Of a stretch of DNA of 64,000 bases, positions 1-10,069 are shown in pieces. The stretch covers positions 25,756 to 89,755 of the forward strand of contig NZ_JAKOIW010000006.1 in assembly GCF_022206305.1 (NCBI RefSeq), written 5' to 3'. The notes below the pieces were generated by a model that saw only the letters and a program-made list of their open reading frames with translations, did not search any database and was not told where the DNA came from. Position numbers and translations under genes: made by a program. How positions within the stretch are numbered: the stretch's first letter is position 1; each line of letters starts with the position of its first letter. Origin of the DNA: Gordonia sp. 'Campus' (GTDB lineage: Bacteria > Actinomycetota > Actinomycetes > Mycobacteriales > Mycobacteriaceae).

Positions 1-81
1 GCCGCGGCTGCCGACAAGTTCCTCGTCGGGGAATCCGACCTGCCGTCGCCGATCGTGCCGACGCAGGTCGCCCAGCGCTGA
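1..81 (+). CDS. C-terminal end of an unidentified protein (partial)
   Basis: An open frame enters from the left edge and ends in TGA at 79-81, giving 26 residues that finish ...PIVPTQVAQR. The codons have strong GC3 bias, as expected of a real gene here, but too little is visible to name a family. The next gene starts more than 100 bp downstream on the same strand. Confidence 0.5.
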   Translation, partial: AAAADKFLVGESDLPSPIVPTQVAQR

Positions 82-203
82 GCCGAGTCGCACCGTAGGG
101 AACTCCCGCTCATCCGCGAAGGGTGGGCGGGAGTTGTCGTCACCGGGGTGCCGATGAGTTTCGACGGCCCGCCGCGTCTGTACGGATGGATGAACCCATC
201 CGC

Positions 204-701
204 ATGGAACAAACGATGCCCGCGGGCATCGACGGAGAGAACGGCAGGCCCGTGATGACCGAGGCACCCGGAGCACGACTCACCCATACATTCCGCGCCG
301 CCCCTGAGCAGGTGTTCGATGCGTGGACGACACCGACGCTGTTCGCGACCTGGTGGGGTGGCAGCGCGATCGAGGTGCCGATCGACTCGGTCTCCCTCGA
401 CGCCCGCGCCGGCGGCACCTGGACGGCGACGATGATCCTCGGCGAGAACATGCCGGAGTTCCATTGGCGCGGCGAATACCTCGAGGTCGAGCGTCCGAGC
501 AGGCTCGTCCTGACCATGACGGACGAACCGGGTGCCGAGCGCGAAGTGCTGACCGCGGAGTTCGCCGCGGTCGACGGAGGCACCGAACTCCGCTTCAGTC
601 AGACCGGCGGCAACATCTCGCCCGAGGACTACGTACATGCCGCCGACGGGTGGCGTCGGGCATTCGAGGCGTTGGAGGCGCTGCTGCGCGGAGCAAGGTG
701 A
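204..701 (+). CDS. SRPBCC (AHSA1-type) family protein
   Basis: START/Bet v1-like helix-grip protein of the AHSA1 type, expected to bind a hydrophobic ligand in a cytoplasmic cavity; the ligand is unknown. The domain opens with THTFRAAPEQVFDAWTTP, followed by the WWGG turn usual in this family, the GGTWTATM strand and a long C-terminal helix (DGWRRAFEALEALL). The start is uncertain. In-frame ATGs lie at 186, 204 and 255, and the last (149 residues) is closest to the domain boundary. A 6-bp hairpin (GGATGG/CCATCC, 184-201) sits just before 204. Stand-alone gene; regulation not visible. Confidence 0.8.
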   Translation: MEQTMPAGIDGENGRPVMTEAPGARLTHTFRAAPEQVFDAWTTPTLFATWWGGSAIEVPIDSVSLDARAGGTWTATMILGENMPEFHWRGEYLEVERPSRLVLTMTDEPGAEREVLTAEFAAVDGGTELRFSQTGGNISPEDYVHAADGWRRAFEALEALLRGAR

Positions 702-965
702 TCAGGTCGCAGACGAGCCACGCCCGCCGGGTGGTCGCGGCAGTCGCGACTGGAGGTTCAGCGACCGGGGGCGCTCCCGAGCCGTTGCTCGAGCAGTGAT
801 CGACTGAAGCGATCTCACGTGCGACGGCGGGATCCAGACCTACTCGCGCAACCAGCGCCCGATCTCGGGTCGGACAGTGCTCTTGAAATTGAAGCGCTCC
901 TGGCTCTACGATCGCTCCGCACCCTGTGCAGCGCGCGCAGGCATGTCTGGAAGGAACTCTCAGTC

Positions 966-1244
966 GTGACTCAACACTCCCCACGCACCATGGACCGCGT
1001 GAGCATCGCGGGCGTCGCCGTGGCCGGCCTCGGTGCCGCTCATTTCTGTGCGCCTCAACTCTTCGCGCCGATCACCCAGCCGTTGTTCCCTGAGGACACG
1101 CGCGGGTGGACTTACCGGAACGGTGCCACCGAGACGGCGATCGGCGCGGGGCTCATCGCGTCGCGCACCCGCCCGGTGGCCGTCGCGGGGCTGGCTGCCT
1201 ACCTCGGCTTTCTCGCGTACCGGGTAGCACGCACGGTCCGCTGA
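966..1244 (+). CDS. small two-helix membrane protein, function unknown
   Basis: 92-residue protein. The GTG at 966 is preceded by AAGGA at a spacing of 10, which favours it over the in-frame ATG at 990. Two hydrophobic stretches are visible (VSIAGVAVAGLGAAHF and VAVAGLAAYLGFLAY), separated by a polar segment with YRNGATETAIG, a motif I associate with small actinobacterial membrane proteins of unknown function. It ends 3 bp before the CopD-like gene, so the two are probably co-transcribed and translationally coupled. Confidence 0.65.
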   Translation: MTQHSPRTMDRVSIAGVAVAGLGAAHFCAPQLFAPITQPLFPEDTRGWTYRNGATETAIGAGLIASRTRPVAVAGLAAYLGFLAYRVARTVR

Positions 1245-1247
1245 TCG

Positions 1248-2192
1248 ATGACAACCGCCGGAGCCGCCGACGATGTCCGTGCGCGATACATCCGGAGTGC
1301 GCTACCGATCCTCGCGCCGGCGGTCGCCGTCTCGACGGCGGTGGCTTCCGCGTTCGTATTCTCCTCCGCGGCAGGGAAGCTCGGTCCTGCGGGTGACGCA
1401 GCGGCACCCGTTGCAGCCGCGATGTGTGTCGGAGTCGTTCTTGTCGACTACTGGCTGCCGAGCGGCGAGCATCCCAGGCGAGTTTGGGGCCTGTTCGTGG
1501 CGTGGGCGGCGGCATGGTTTGTCTGTGCTCTCGTATCCCTTCTTGCCGAGGGCGCACAGATCGTGGGCGTTGCCGTCAGTCGACTGACCGTGGGCGAAGT
1601 GGGGGAGCTGCTGCATTCGACAAACTTGGGCCAGTGGGGTCTCGTCGGAGTCGTCTGTCCGCTGGTGCTCACGGTCATCGGGTCGGATGCGATGCGAGGT
1701 GGGACCGGTTGGCATCCGGCGCTCGTCCTCGGGGTCGCCGCGCTGGGGATCATCGCGTCGCCCCTCACCGGCCACCTCTCCCTGACCACGGCAGGCGCAC
1801 TGGTCATCTCCGCGCACGCGGTCGCCGCCGCCGTGTGGATGGGACCACTCCTGGCGGCCACCTCCTTGTTGTCGAGTTCGGCGGCCTGGTCTGGCGTTCT
1901 CCGGCGGTACTCCCGGGTGGCGTGGTGGTCAGCGTGGACTGTGGCCGCCAGTGGCGCGATGGCGGGTGTCGTGCGAATGACAACCGCGGAGGTGACACGC
2001 AGCTATCTCGTCCTGTTCGGACTCAAGATCGCAGTTCTCGTCGTGTTGTTCGCCTGCGGGGCGAGGGCGCGCCGCGTCTGGGTGGGTCGGCCGGACACCT
2101 CGAGCCGTACGTCCGTGCGGCGCGCAACCACCGAGTTCGCCGTCATGGCCGTCGCTGTCGGTATTGCCGCGACACTGTCGTCGACGCCGTGA
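1248..2192 (+). CDS. CopD-like copper resistance domain membrane protein
   Basis: 314-residue integral membrane protein with about eight hydrophobic segments. The CopD-like core is GHLSLTTAGALVISAHAVAAAVWMGPLLA, shown here in part: the HAVAAAVWMGPL stretch, an SRVAWWSAWTVAASG segment and a late YLVLFGLKIAVLVVLF helix match the usual H...W.G / S / Y..L..K pattern. CopD proteins are linked to copper uptake or handling. No periplasmic CopC partner is visible, so metal specificity is inferred only. The start lies directly after the preceding small gene with no clear SD, consistent with coupling. Confidence 0.75.
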   Translation: MTTAGAADDVRARYIRSALPILAPAVAVSTAVASAFVFSSAAGKLGPAGDAAAPVAAAMCVGVVLVDYWLPSGEHPRRVWGLFVAWAAAWFVCALVSLLAEGAQIVGVAVSRLTVGEVGELLHSTNLGQWGLVGVVCPLVLTVIGSDAMRGGTGWHPALVLGVAALGIIASPLTGHLSLTTAGALVISAHAVAAAVWMGPLLAATSLLSSSAAWSGVLRRYSRVAWWSAWTVAASGAMAGVVRMTTAEVTRSYLVLFGLKIAVLVVLFACGARARRVWVGRPDTSSRTSVRRATTEFAVMAVAVGIAATLSSTP

Positions 2193-2262
2193 AGACCTAG
2201 CCCACTAACTTCAACTTCTCATACCCAATGTCCGTGTTGTAAAACAGATGCGAGGTTCCCTC

Positions 2263-2707
2263 ATGCCACAACGCCCATCCGACCAGTCGGTCACGGTGCT
2301 CGCAGTGCTCGTCGTGTGGAACGTGATCTCCACGACGCTGCATTACGCACAACTTCGTCATGGCCGACGACTATCCGCCGGTGCCGTTCTTCCCCAACTC
2401 GCTGGCCTACCAGATCGGGATCGTGATCTTCTACCCCTTGCTGACCGGGCTCGGGATCTGGGGTTTCCTTCGCTACCGGTCCGGTCGGTACCGTTACGTC
2501 CCGGGTGCTCTCGTCGGTTATTCGATGCTGGGATTCTCCAGCATCGGGCATTTTCTGGGCGGCGTCCCCGACATCCCACCGTTCTTCATGGCGACCATCT
2601 CCACCGACTTTGCGGGCGGGCTCGGCCTGATCGTGTTCGCCGCACTCATCGCCAACCGTCACGGCCTGCCGATCGCAACCGAACGAGACGCCGCGGCCAT
2701 CGGATGA
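2263..2707 (+). CDS. four-helix membrane protein interrupted by a frameshift
   Basis: Two overlapping frames together encode one plausible ~150-residue membrane protein. The first (ATG 2263, SD GAGG 8 nt upstream) reads ...VLVVWNVISTTLHYA. The second continues as HNFVMADDYPPVPFF and runs through three more hydrophobic segments (IGIVIFYPLLTGLGIWGF, ALVGYSMLGFSSIGH, DFAGGLGLIVFAALI) to TGA at 2705. The join is at GCAC (2347-2350), where GCACAC would restore a single frame, so a CA dinucleotide appears to be missing. This is either a genuine mutation or a sequencing error. An ATG at 2360 could restart translation. Function unknown. Confidence 0.6.
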
Positions 2708-2724
2708 CCGAGCCCGAACCACGC

Positions 2725-3090
2725 CTACTCGTCGTCGAGTGACTGCGCCCAGGTAATCGCCCAGTTCTCGAGCGGGAGACCCACTTCAAGAAGGTCGCGG
2801 CCAATTTCGGTGAGAACGTAACCGTCGTCGGTGAGCTCGATGAGCTTCGCTTTCCGCAGTTCCTTGGTCCTCGAACTCAACGTCGCGGCCGCGACACCCC
2901 CTGCCGCGGTTTGCAGACCCCGGAATGTCACCGGTCCATCGCGTAGCGCCCACAGCACCGCGAGGCAATCTCGTCGACCCAGAAGGTCGAACAACGCCAT
3001 CAACGGCCGTCCTGTGCTCGAACCGCGAACCGGACGACCTGGGCGAGGGCTGTCAGCGGTCATAGTCGTCGATCGTAATCCGACGTCCAT
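2725..3090 (-). CDS. HxlR-family winged-helix transcriptional regulator
   Basis: 121-residue single-domain DNA-binding protein of the HxlR (MarR-like) type. The core shows FDLLGRRDCLAVLWALRDGP, then TFRGLQTAAGGVAAATLSSR (recognition helix) and the wing ELTDDGYVLTEIGRDLL. HxlR proteins usually repress an adjacent gene in response to aldehydes or redox signals, often through a conserved Cys; the single C near residue 43 could serve. The start at 3090 has GAGG 6 nt upstream; an internal ATG at 3063 is an alternative. It is convergent with the frameshifted membrane gene and divergent from the HAD gene, so either may be its target. Confidence 0.85.
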   Translation of the reverse strand: MDVGLRSTTMTADSPRPGRPVRGSSTGRPLMALFDLLGRRDCLAVLWALRDGPVTFRGLQTAAGGVAAATLSSRTKELRKAKLIELTDDGYVLTEIGRDLLEVGLPLENWAITWAQSLDDE

Positions 3091-3179
3091 CCCACGCCTC
3101 GTCGCGAGTGGGTCTGGTCTCCAGAGCCACCGGCGAAAGGTGTCAAGGCATCCCAGCGCGGAGTGACATCATCGGAGAC

Positions 3180-3830
3180 ATGGCTGATGGGCAGCGACTA
3201 CTTGCCGGCGTCCGTGCGGTGGTGTTCGACGTCGGTGAGACGCTGGTGGACGAGTCCCGCATGTGGAGCCTGTTGGCACGCGACGCCGGGGTCACGCCGT
3301 TCGCGCTCATGGGCATCATCGGCACGTTGATCGAACGCGGCGAATCCCATCGAAAGGCATGGGAGATACTCGGAGTCGATCGTCCGACGACGCCCGTGGC
3401 GGTCACCGCCGACGACTTGTACCCGGATGCCCTCGACTGCCTGGCGGCAGCGAAGGCGGCCGGTCTGTCGGTGGGCATCGCAGGCAATCAACCGGAATCG
3501 GTTGTTGCCCAGTTGCAGGCTCTGGGCTGCGACGTCGACGTGTCGGCCTCCTCGGCGGAGTGGGGCGTCGCCAAGCCCTCATACGAGTTCTTCACTCGGC
3601 TGGTGGGCGCGGTCGGCTTCACCGCGAGCGAGATCCTCTACGTGGGGGACCGGTTGGACAACGACATCCTGCCCGCCGCTCAGTGCGGTCTGCGCACCGC
3701 GTTGCTGCGGCGCGGGCCGTGGGGGCACAACCACGCCGATCGACCTCGCGCCGCGGCCGCCGACCTCCGCCTCGATTCGCTGGGCCGGTTGGCCGAGATG
3801 TTCGCGGAGTCGACGGGCAACGCAGGCTGA
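3180..3830 (+). CDS. HAD-superfamily hydrolase
   Basis: 216-residue haloacid dehalogenase-like hydrolase, probably a small-molecule phosphatase in the cytoplasm. Motif I is VVFDVGETLVDE: the nucleophile D17 is present, while the usual second Asp is Gly (DxGxT), a variant also found in active HADs. Motif II is around GIAGNQ, motif III contributes the Lys of AKPSYEFF, and motif IV is ILYVGDRLDNDI. A helical cap lies between motifs I and II. The ATG at 3180 is preceded by GGAG. Substrate cannot be read from the sequence. Confidence 0.85.
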   Translation: MADGQRLLAGVRAVVFDVGETLVDESRMWSLLARDAGVTPFALMGIIGTLIERGESHRKAWEILGVDRPTTPVAVTADDLYPDALDCLAAAKAAGLSVGIAGNQPESVVAQLQALGCDVDVSASSAEWGVAKPSYEFFTRLVGAVGFTASEILYVGDRLDNDILPAAQCGLRTALLRRGPWGHNHADRPRAAAADLRLDSLGRLAEMFAESTGNAG

Positions 3831-3924
3831 ATGAACGCTGCGGCAAGATGACTACAAGTCATGGGTAAGTCGGTCAGCGCACAGTGATTGCAGCAGTTCA
3901 GCAACCACGACGCAGGAGATCCCC

Positions 3925-4608
3925 ATGACAGACCGTTCATCATCACCCTCGGCCGTATCGTCTGCCCCGGACCTCACGGGTATGAAGATCGCCCACCGCG
4001 GCATGCTCGACGACACGCGCCGATTCGCGGAGATCGTCTCCCGCATCGCCGCCGGTGAACCGTGCGGTCCGCGTCGTCGGAAGGCGATCGTCGACTATCT
4101 GAGGCAATTGTGTGTGTCGATCCACCATCACCACACGATCGAGGACGAGGTGGTGTGGCCCATCCTGACGGCGTCGGCGGGGGCGGCGGTCGACGTCCAC
4201 GATCTGGAAGACGACCACGCTCAGCTGGATGCAGTGCTCGCCACACTCGATGCCCACACGGCGGCGTTCGCGCGTGCCGCGGCCGACGGCACCGGTGCAG
4301 CGACGGATCTGGCCGCGACCCTCGATCAGGCGCACCAACTGCTGAGCGAGCACATCGCCGACGAGGAGGAGGTGGTGTTCCCGATCGTCGATCGCTACGT
4401 CAGCGTCGCGGACTGGGATCGCGTCGAGAAGGCCGCCCGCAGAGGGTCGAACATGCGCTTCGAGGCGCCCCGGGTGCTCCGACACGCTGACGAGCGCGAG
4501 CTCGCGAAGATGAAACACGAAGCGGGGCCGCTTGTTCGCGCGCTGCTCTCACTGCTTGCACGCAGCTTCGACAAGCGAGAAGCAGTCATCGCCGGCCCAA
4601 GTCGGTGA
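3925..4608 (+). CDS. hemerythrin HHE domain protein
   Basis: 227-residue protein with a hemerythrin-like four-helix bundle, expected to carry a di-iron site for oxygen, NO or redox sensing. Ligand motifs are visible: the first H in KIAHRGMLDD, HHHHTIEDEVVWP, a central DDHAQLD, and H...DEEEVVFP. The C-terminal ~60 residues form an extra helical region. An AGGAG sits 7 nt before the ATG. Its last 23 bp overlap the end of the convergent regulator gene. A second, unrelated hemerythrin gene lies at 53763-54263. Confidence 0.88.
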   Translation: MTDRSSSPSAVSSAPDLTGMKIAHRGMLDDTRRFAEIVSRIAAGEPCGPRRRKAIVDYLRQLCVSIHHHHTIEDEVVWPILTASAGAAVDVHDLEDDHAQLDAVLATLDAHTAAFARAAADGTGAATDLAATLDQAHQLLSEHIADEEEVVFPIVDRYVSVADWDRVEKAARRGSNMRFEAPRVLRHADERELAKMKHEAGPLVRALLSLLARSFDKREAVIAGPSR

Positions 4609-7600
4609 GCCCGGCCCGAACCGCGGCCTGCACCTGTTCGGCGGTCCGGCGATGGTCCGCCGCCGCGGCCCTGTCGCCGAGCAGGTCCGCGAGCTCGGCG
4701 AGCACGACGTCCATCGGACCGAAGGCCACCGATCCCGAGTTCAGGCCGGCGACCGTGCCCGACCACTCACGCAATTCGGCGTACAGCTCGGCGGCCGCCT
4801 CGGTCATCTCGAGACGGACGAGGGCACGCGCATGGAAGACTTCCATTGCCGTCCAGTAGAAGTCACGACTGATCGGTGGCGCGGTCGAGGCAACACGGCG
4901 TGCCTGCTCGGGTTGGCCTGCGTCGAGCAACGCGACGACGTAGACCCACGAGATCATCTGAGGTGCAACCTCACCGACCACTGCGAGAGGTTCGACGAGG
5001 TGCGCGAGCGAGCCTCGGAACCAGCCGACGACCATGTCTCCGACCAACCCGATCTCGGCTGAGTTGACCGCCCCCGCAGTGCGTAGGCGTTCGGTGAGAT
5101 CGCGGTACTCGCGCTCGGCCCGGTCGATGTCGCCTCGGAGCACCTCCAGCACGGCGGAGAATGCGGACAACACGACCACGAGTTCGCCCGCCCGCCCGCT
5201 CGACGCCGAGCGCAGACCCTGCTGCACCTCTGCGACAGCTCCGGGAAGGTCGGTCTCCGCGGCCCGCGCCAGGAATGAGAAGAAGTGTGCCGCAGCCTGA
5301 TACGCCAGTATCCCGGAATCGCTCGCGACTCGGGCGAACTGTTGGGTGTACTCCGGCAGTGCCCGGCTGAGGTCCGGCCCCAGGGCCGTGTACACACGCG
5401 CATTCCATGCCGCGCACAGTGCCTCGGGGCTGCCGACGTGGGTCGCGGCCACCACGGCCTGCTCGGCCAACTCGATGGCCTGCCGGTCGTCGATACCTTC
5501 CAGCTCGAAAACCGCCGACACCAGCAGGTGTACCCGATCCTCACCCGTGGCGCGGGCAAGGGCATCCGTCATCGCCACGATCAGCTCCGTGTCGGCAACG
5601 CGTTGGCGGCGGGTCGTCCAGATGACCGGTGCACGCCACGACGTCAGCGCAGCCATGATCAGTTCATCGTCACCCAGGTCCTGCGCGACGGTGAGGGCCT
5701 GACGGCGTCGCGACCGGGCCTCGTCGGTGTCGTCCCCGCGGAACGCCAGGGCTGTCACCAGATGCGTCAGCGCCACGACGAAGGCCGACCGTCCGCCGGC
5801 TGCGGCGTCCGGGCGTGCGTGTCCGGCCAGCTCATGCAGACGTACGGCCGAGCTCCACAAGTCCGCCGAGTCGGCCTTGAAGTCGGTGTGGAACCTCGCG
5901 AGAGCGGCGAGGGTCACCAGTTCGATGGCGTGATCGACCGTGTCCGAGGTGGCGCCGAGTGCGGCGTGATGGGCGAGTTCATCCGAATCGACCCCGCCCG
6001 TCTGTTCGAGGTAACGCACGATCTGCCAATGCAACCGACGCTTGCGCAGAGCCGGAACGCTGTCGTAGACGGCGTCCCGGACCAGGACATGGACGAAGCG
6101 GATCTGTTCGGCGTCGGCCGTCAGCAAGCCGGCGGTCGTGGCCGTGTCGACGGCATCGAGGACCGCGTCCTCGGCGCCGGCCTGGTCGGCGGATCTGCCC
6201 CACAGGGCGAGGACGCCGTCGATGGGCGCGGTGCGACCGAAGAGCGAGGCCAACCGGAGCACGGTGGCAACCTCGGCCGGGAGTCGTGAGATGCGCTGCA
6301 GAAGAACGTTCTTGACGCCGCTGGGTACCGTCTCGACAGCGTGCGACGACCCACGGGACGCGACGAGCTTGGCCAGCTCTCGCACGAACAGGGGATTGCC
6401 GTCGGTCCTCTCGCGCAGCAGATCGAGCAGGGAGGCATCGTCGGTGTCGAGCCCCACCGATATCGCCAGTTCGCGAATCCCGTTGTCGGACAGACCCTTC
6501 AGGTCCATGTGCTCGGCGGTCACCGCGGCGAGAGACGCGGTGGTCGCGAGGAGGTCCACGCCGGATTCCGACGCCCGGTAGGTCACCATGAGCAAGACCG
6601 GCGCCCTGGCCATCCAGGTGGCGAGTTGGCGCAGCACCTGCAACGTGGCTCCGTCGGCTCTGTGTGCGTCGTCGAGGACGAGTGCAGCCCCCGGCGAGTC
6701 CGGGCTTGCTCCGCATGACTCCGCCACCCGCCGGGCGATGTCGAAGGTACTGTCCGGTCCGGTACCGGATGCCCGCTCGTCGGACTCGAGTTGCTGCAAC
6801 ATCTCTCGCCATGCCCACGCAGCAGGGGCGCCGTCGACCTCGGGACAGTGGCCGATGGCCGTGGTCCACCCGCTCGAACGGAGACGGCCGGCAAACGACT
6901 GTGCGAGGGTGCTCTTGCCGCCACCCGCTTCCGCACTCACCCACACCACGCGGAGGCCGGACGCGATCACGCCCTCGGCGTGCCCGAGCAGGGACGTCAA
7001 CTCCTCCTCGCGGCCGGCGGGCTCGCGATGATCAGATGGGGCGCGTTCGATGGGTGTCGATCTCCGCGGTGTCGGCACCGGGGATGAGACCGCGGCGTCG
7101 AGTGCAGGCGACTGCTGGAGGATGTCGCGTTCCAGCTGTTGGATCGCCGGAGCGGGGTCCACCCCGAGCTCGTCTGCGAGATACGACCGCAACCTGCGCA
7201 GGGTGGACAGGGCGTCCGCCTGTCGGCCGAGCCGGTACTGCGCCAGCGCCAGCAGCCGGAAAAACTCTTCCCTCGCAGGTTGGTCGTCGCACTCCGCGGA
7301 GAGCACCTGCACGGCCTGTGCCGCACGACCATGGTCGACTGCCAATGGCGCCCACTGCTCGATCGCCGACCGTCGAAGGTCCGACAGCCGGGCGACTTCG
7401 GGTTGCGCCCAGCTCTCCGCCGAATGGGCGCCGTAGGGTTCGCCGCGCCACGAACCCAGAGCGGCATCGAGTCTTTCGAGTCGGGCCGCGGTAACGGCGT
7501 CCTTGTCTCCGTCGCCGACGACGACGGCCTCGAACTCCCACGCGTCCACACTGTCTGCCGGCAGATGCAACGCGTAACCGGGTTGCTCACTCACGAGGAT

Positions 7601-7896
7601 GGTCGCCGGCGCCCGGGGAGGCCGGGACGGTTCGATGACGCGGCGCAGGTTCGACACCTGGACCTGGAGGCCCGCAAGTGCCTTGGGCGGAGGTTCGCCG
7701 TTCCAGAGGTCGTCGATGAGCCGGTCGGTCGAGCCACCCGCCCGCGGCCCGCCACGAGCCGCGCCAGGACTGCTCGCTGCCGACGCGGGCCGAGGTCGAC
7801 CGGCTCGGAACCCAGTGTGCACGTGACGGGGCCCAGTACCGAGATCCGCAGCGCCGGACGGGCGTCATCGCTGCGACGCGCCTCCCGAGCCGCCAT
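4586..7896 (-). CDS. SARP/BTAD-type regulator with AAA ATPase domain, frameshifted near its N-terminus
   Basis: About 1,103 residues if the frame is repaired. The N-terminus (from 7896) reads LRISVLGPVTCTLG and VDLGPRRQRAVLARLVAG, a typical SARP winged-helix opening. The frame then breaks near 7732-7738, and the next frame continues with STDRLIDDLWNGEPPPKALA, the expected sequel. A BTAD helical domain follows (RRSAIEQWAPLAVDHGRA; ARLSDLRR; ELGVDPAPAIQQLERDIL), then an ATPase with Walker A SAEAGGGKSTLAQ and Walker B ALVLDDAHRAD, and ~500 residues of TPR-like helices. No C-terminal LuxR helix-turn-helix is present. One missing base explains the break. If it is real the DNA-binding domain is disconnected; a downstream start at 7822 would give a protein without it. 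Confidence 0.8.
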
Positions 7897-8091
7897 GTGC
7901 CATCCGTCCTTTCGCCGACACCGTCAGCCTAACGGCGTCTCGCGGCGGCCGCGGCTCGCCTCATGGGTCAGACGGTCGCCTGCGTTCGCTGGGTGTTGTG
8001 AGTCCTGCAACGCGTTGTCCCCGAGCCCGTCCTACACTCGCCCTATCGCTTCCGCTCCGGTGAGCGGGTGAGGGTGAAGGGAACGGGGACC

Positions 8092-8979
8092 ATGCGTCGG
8101 ATCGTCGCAATCACGTGCGCGGTGCTGTGTGCGGTGCTGAGTGGGGTCGGCGTCGCGGCTCCCGGAGCAGGAGCCGCCCCGCGCGGGTGCCCTGAGATCT
8201 ACGTTCTCGCGGTTCCGGGGACATGGGCCAACGGCGTCAGTCCGGGCCTGCTCGGGGACGTCACCTCAGGCCTCGGTCCCGAGACCCGCGTGCAGTTCGT
8301 CGGATACGACGCCACAGCGTTCCCCTGGGAGAAGGCGATCTACGGCAAGTCCAAGGCGCAGGCCGTTGCGAACACCACCGGTCTCGCCCTGCAGATGGTG
8401 CGTCGGTGCCCGGGGACCCGCATCGCGCTGGTCGGCTACAGCCAGGGCGCAGACGCGGCCGGGGACCTCGCATCCGAGATCGGCACCGGCCGCGCGGCGA
8501 TCCGGCCCAGCCAGGTGGCCGGGGTCGTGCTGATCTCCGATCCGCGACGGTCGAGGGAGGACAACCTCGTCGGACCGCCGCTGCGCGGTGAGGGCAGCGG
8601 CGGGCCGCGTCTCGACGGGATGGGGTGGGTCCTGCCGCGGGCATTCACGATCTGCGAGCCCACCGATGTGTACTGCAATGTCCCGCGCGACTACTACCTC
8701 ACGCGCATCGTCGGCTACCTCGCCGAGACCAGCGACCCCACCCCCAGTCAGATCGCGCAGTACCAGGCCGAGGCCGGGGCGATCCTGACCGAACTGCTGA
8801 CCCTCGGCGGTCCCGGCGAGATCGTGCAGGAGCTCGGCGACGACCGCGCCCGCGATCAGATCGCATCGTTCAATCGGTTCCTGCAGTCGGGATCGCACGG
8901 CTCCTACGGCGACTTCGAGGTGAAGCCGGGCGTCACCGCGGTGACGTGGGCCAACCGGTTCCTCGCCGGCCTGGCCTGA
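8092..8979 (+). CDS. secreted cutinase-family hydrolase (Culp6-like)
   Basis: 295-residue exported serine esterase. A signal peptide is clear (MRR then a hydrophobic run, with A-rich cleavage near residue 29). The mature part begins CPEIYVLAVPGTWANG; the PGTW signature resembles the mycobacterial envelope lipase/thioesterase Culp6 rather than plant-type cutinases. The nucleophile is S117 in GYSQGAD, and a late His occurs in SGSHGSYG. The ATG at 8092 is chosen because it directly precedes the signal peptide and has an AAGGGA upstream; a GTG at 8068 is in frame. Likely role: cell-envelope lipid hydrolysis (inferred). Confidence 0.85.
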   Translation: MRRIVAITCAVLCAVLSGVGVAAPGAGAAPRGCPEIYVLAVPGTWANGVSPGLLGDVTSGLGPETRVQFVGYDATAFPWEKAIYGKSKAQAVANTTGLALQMVRRCPGTRIALVGYSQGADAAGDLASEIGTGRAAIRPSQVAGVVLISDPRRSREDNLVGPPLRGEGSGGPRLDGMGWVLPRAFTICEPTDVYCNVPRDYYLTRIVGYLAETSDPTPSQIAQYQAEAGAILTELLTLGGPGEIVQELGDDRARDQIASFNRFLQSGSHGSYGDFEVKPGVTAVTWANRFLAGLA

Positions 8980-9100
8980 GTCAACCGACAAGCTCTGACC
9001 TGCGGCGCGGGTGCCGGATTCGGACATCCGGCTAGAGTGGCGTCGACGTGGTCGCCGTCCGGCGGTGGCCTGACCGCCCTCGGACAGACGGACGCCATCC

Positions 9101-9778
9101 TTGCCAACGCATCCCGCCATACTCGCCGCGACCGACCCAGCCCAAGGCCACGGCGGCTTCATCGGCTGGATCCTCGACCTGATGGACACGCTGGGCGAGG
9201 TCGGCGTCGGCGTGGCGATCCTGCTCGAGACCTTCCTCCCGCCCATCCCGTCGGAAGCGGTCCTGCCCGGCGCCGGGTTCCTCGCCTACGAGGGCCGGAT
9301 GAACGTCTGGCTAGCGTGGCTGGCTGCGACCGTGGGATCGGTGATCGGCGCCTGGATCTGGTACGCGATCGGTGCAGCGCTGGGCCGCGACCGCACGCGA
9401 CGTCTGGTCGGTCGGCTGCCGCTTCTCGACTACGACGACTTCGACAAGGCGGAGGCCTACTTCGTGAAGTGGGGCGGAGTGGCCGTCCTGCTCGGCCGGT
9501 GCGTTCCCTTGGTGCGCTCGTTCGTCTCGATCCCCGCCGGCATCGAGAAGATGCCGTTCTGGCGATTCACCGCCTACACGACGCTGGGCTCGGGCGTGTG
9601 GAACGGACTGTGGGTCGGACTCGGATTCGGCTTCGGTCCCGCCATCGCGCCGGTCCTCGACCGGTGGAGCGGTCTGCTCTCCAACATCGTGCTCGTACTA
9701 CTGGCGCTTCTGGTGGCGTGGTTCGTCGTGAAGCGGATTCGGCGACGGCGCATGCGCGCCTCGCATGTCACCGACTGA
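9101..9778 (+). CDS. DedA/SNARE-associated family membrane protein
   Basis: 225-residue DedA-family (VTT domain) inner-membrane protein; the family includes undecaprenyl-phosphate and lipid flippases. Hallmarks: ILLETFLPPIPSEAVLPGAGFLAYEG near the N-terminus (quoted only in part elsewhere), a GAWIWYAIGAALGR re-entrant region, GRCVPLVRSFVSIPAG with the conserved Arg, and a final hydrophobic segment ending in a basic tail (RIRRRRMRA). The only start in a sensible place is TTG at 9101, with a weak GGA upstream. Single gene. Confidence 0.85.
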   Translation: MPTHPAILAATDPAQGHGGFIGWILDLMDTLGEVGVGVAILLETFLPPIPSEAVLPGAGFLAYEGRMNVWLAWLAATVGSVIGAWIWYAIGAALGRDRTRRLVGRLPLLDYDDFDKAEAYFVKWGGVAVLLGRCVPLVRSFVSIPAGIEKMPFWRFTAYTTLGSGVWNGLWVGLGFGFGPAIAPVLDRWSGLLSNIVLVLLALLVAWFVVKRIRRRRMRASHVTD

Positions 9779-10069
9779 CCCACCGGCGACGGGCGGTCGT
9801 TCACGCAAACGAATTGCAACCATCGATGCTGGTAGAGGCCGCGTCGCTCCCACGACGGTAACGATCACCGTGTCACTATCGATCTAGCCGACGTATGCGG
9901 CACTCGCCACCCCCGACCATCGGGGCGCGGTGTTCAAGCGTGTCGGCCTCGCCGGGGGACGTGGCGGAAGCCACTCGAAAGTGCGGCGACACGACTCGAA
10001 TCAGCCGCTACAGTAGAACAAAGTTCCAGTCCGTTGTAACGAATATGAAGCACCAGGAAGTGATTGGTC

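Noticed and set aside
4586-7896. LuxR-type (LAL) regulator assignment
   Set aside because: No C-terminal helix-turn-helix; the N-terminus is SARP-like instead.
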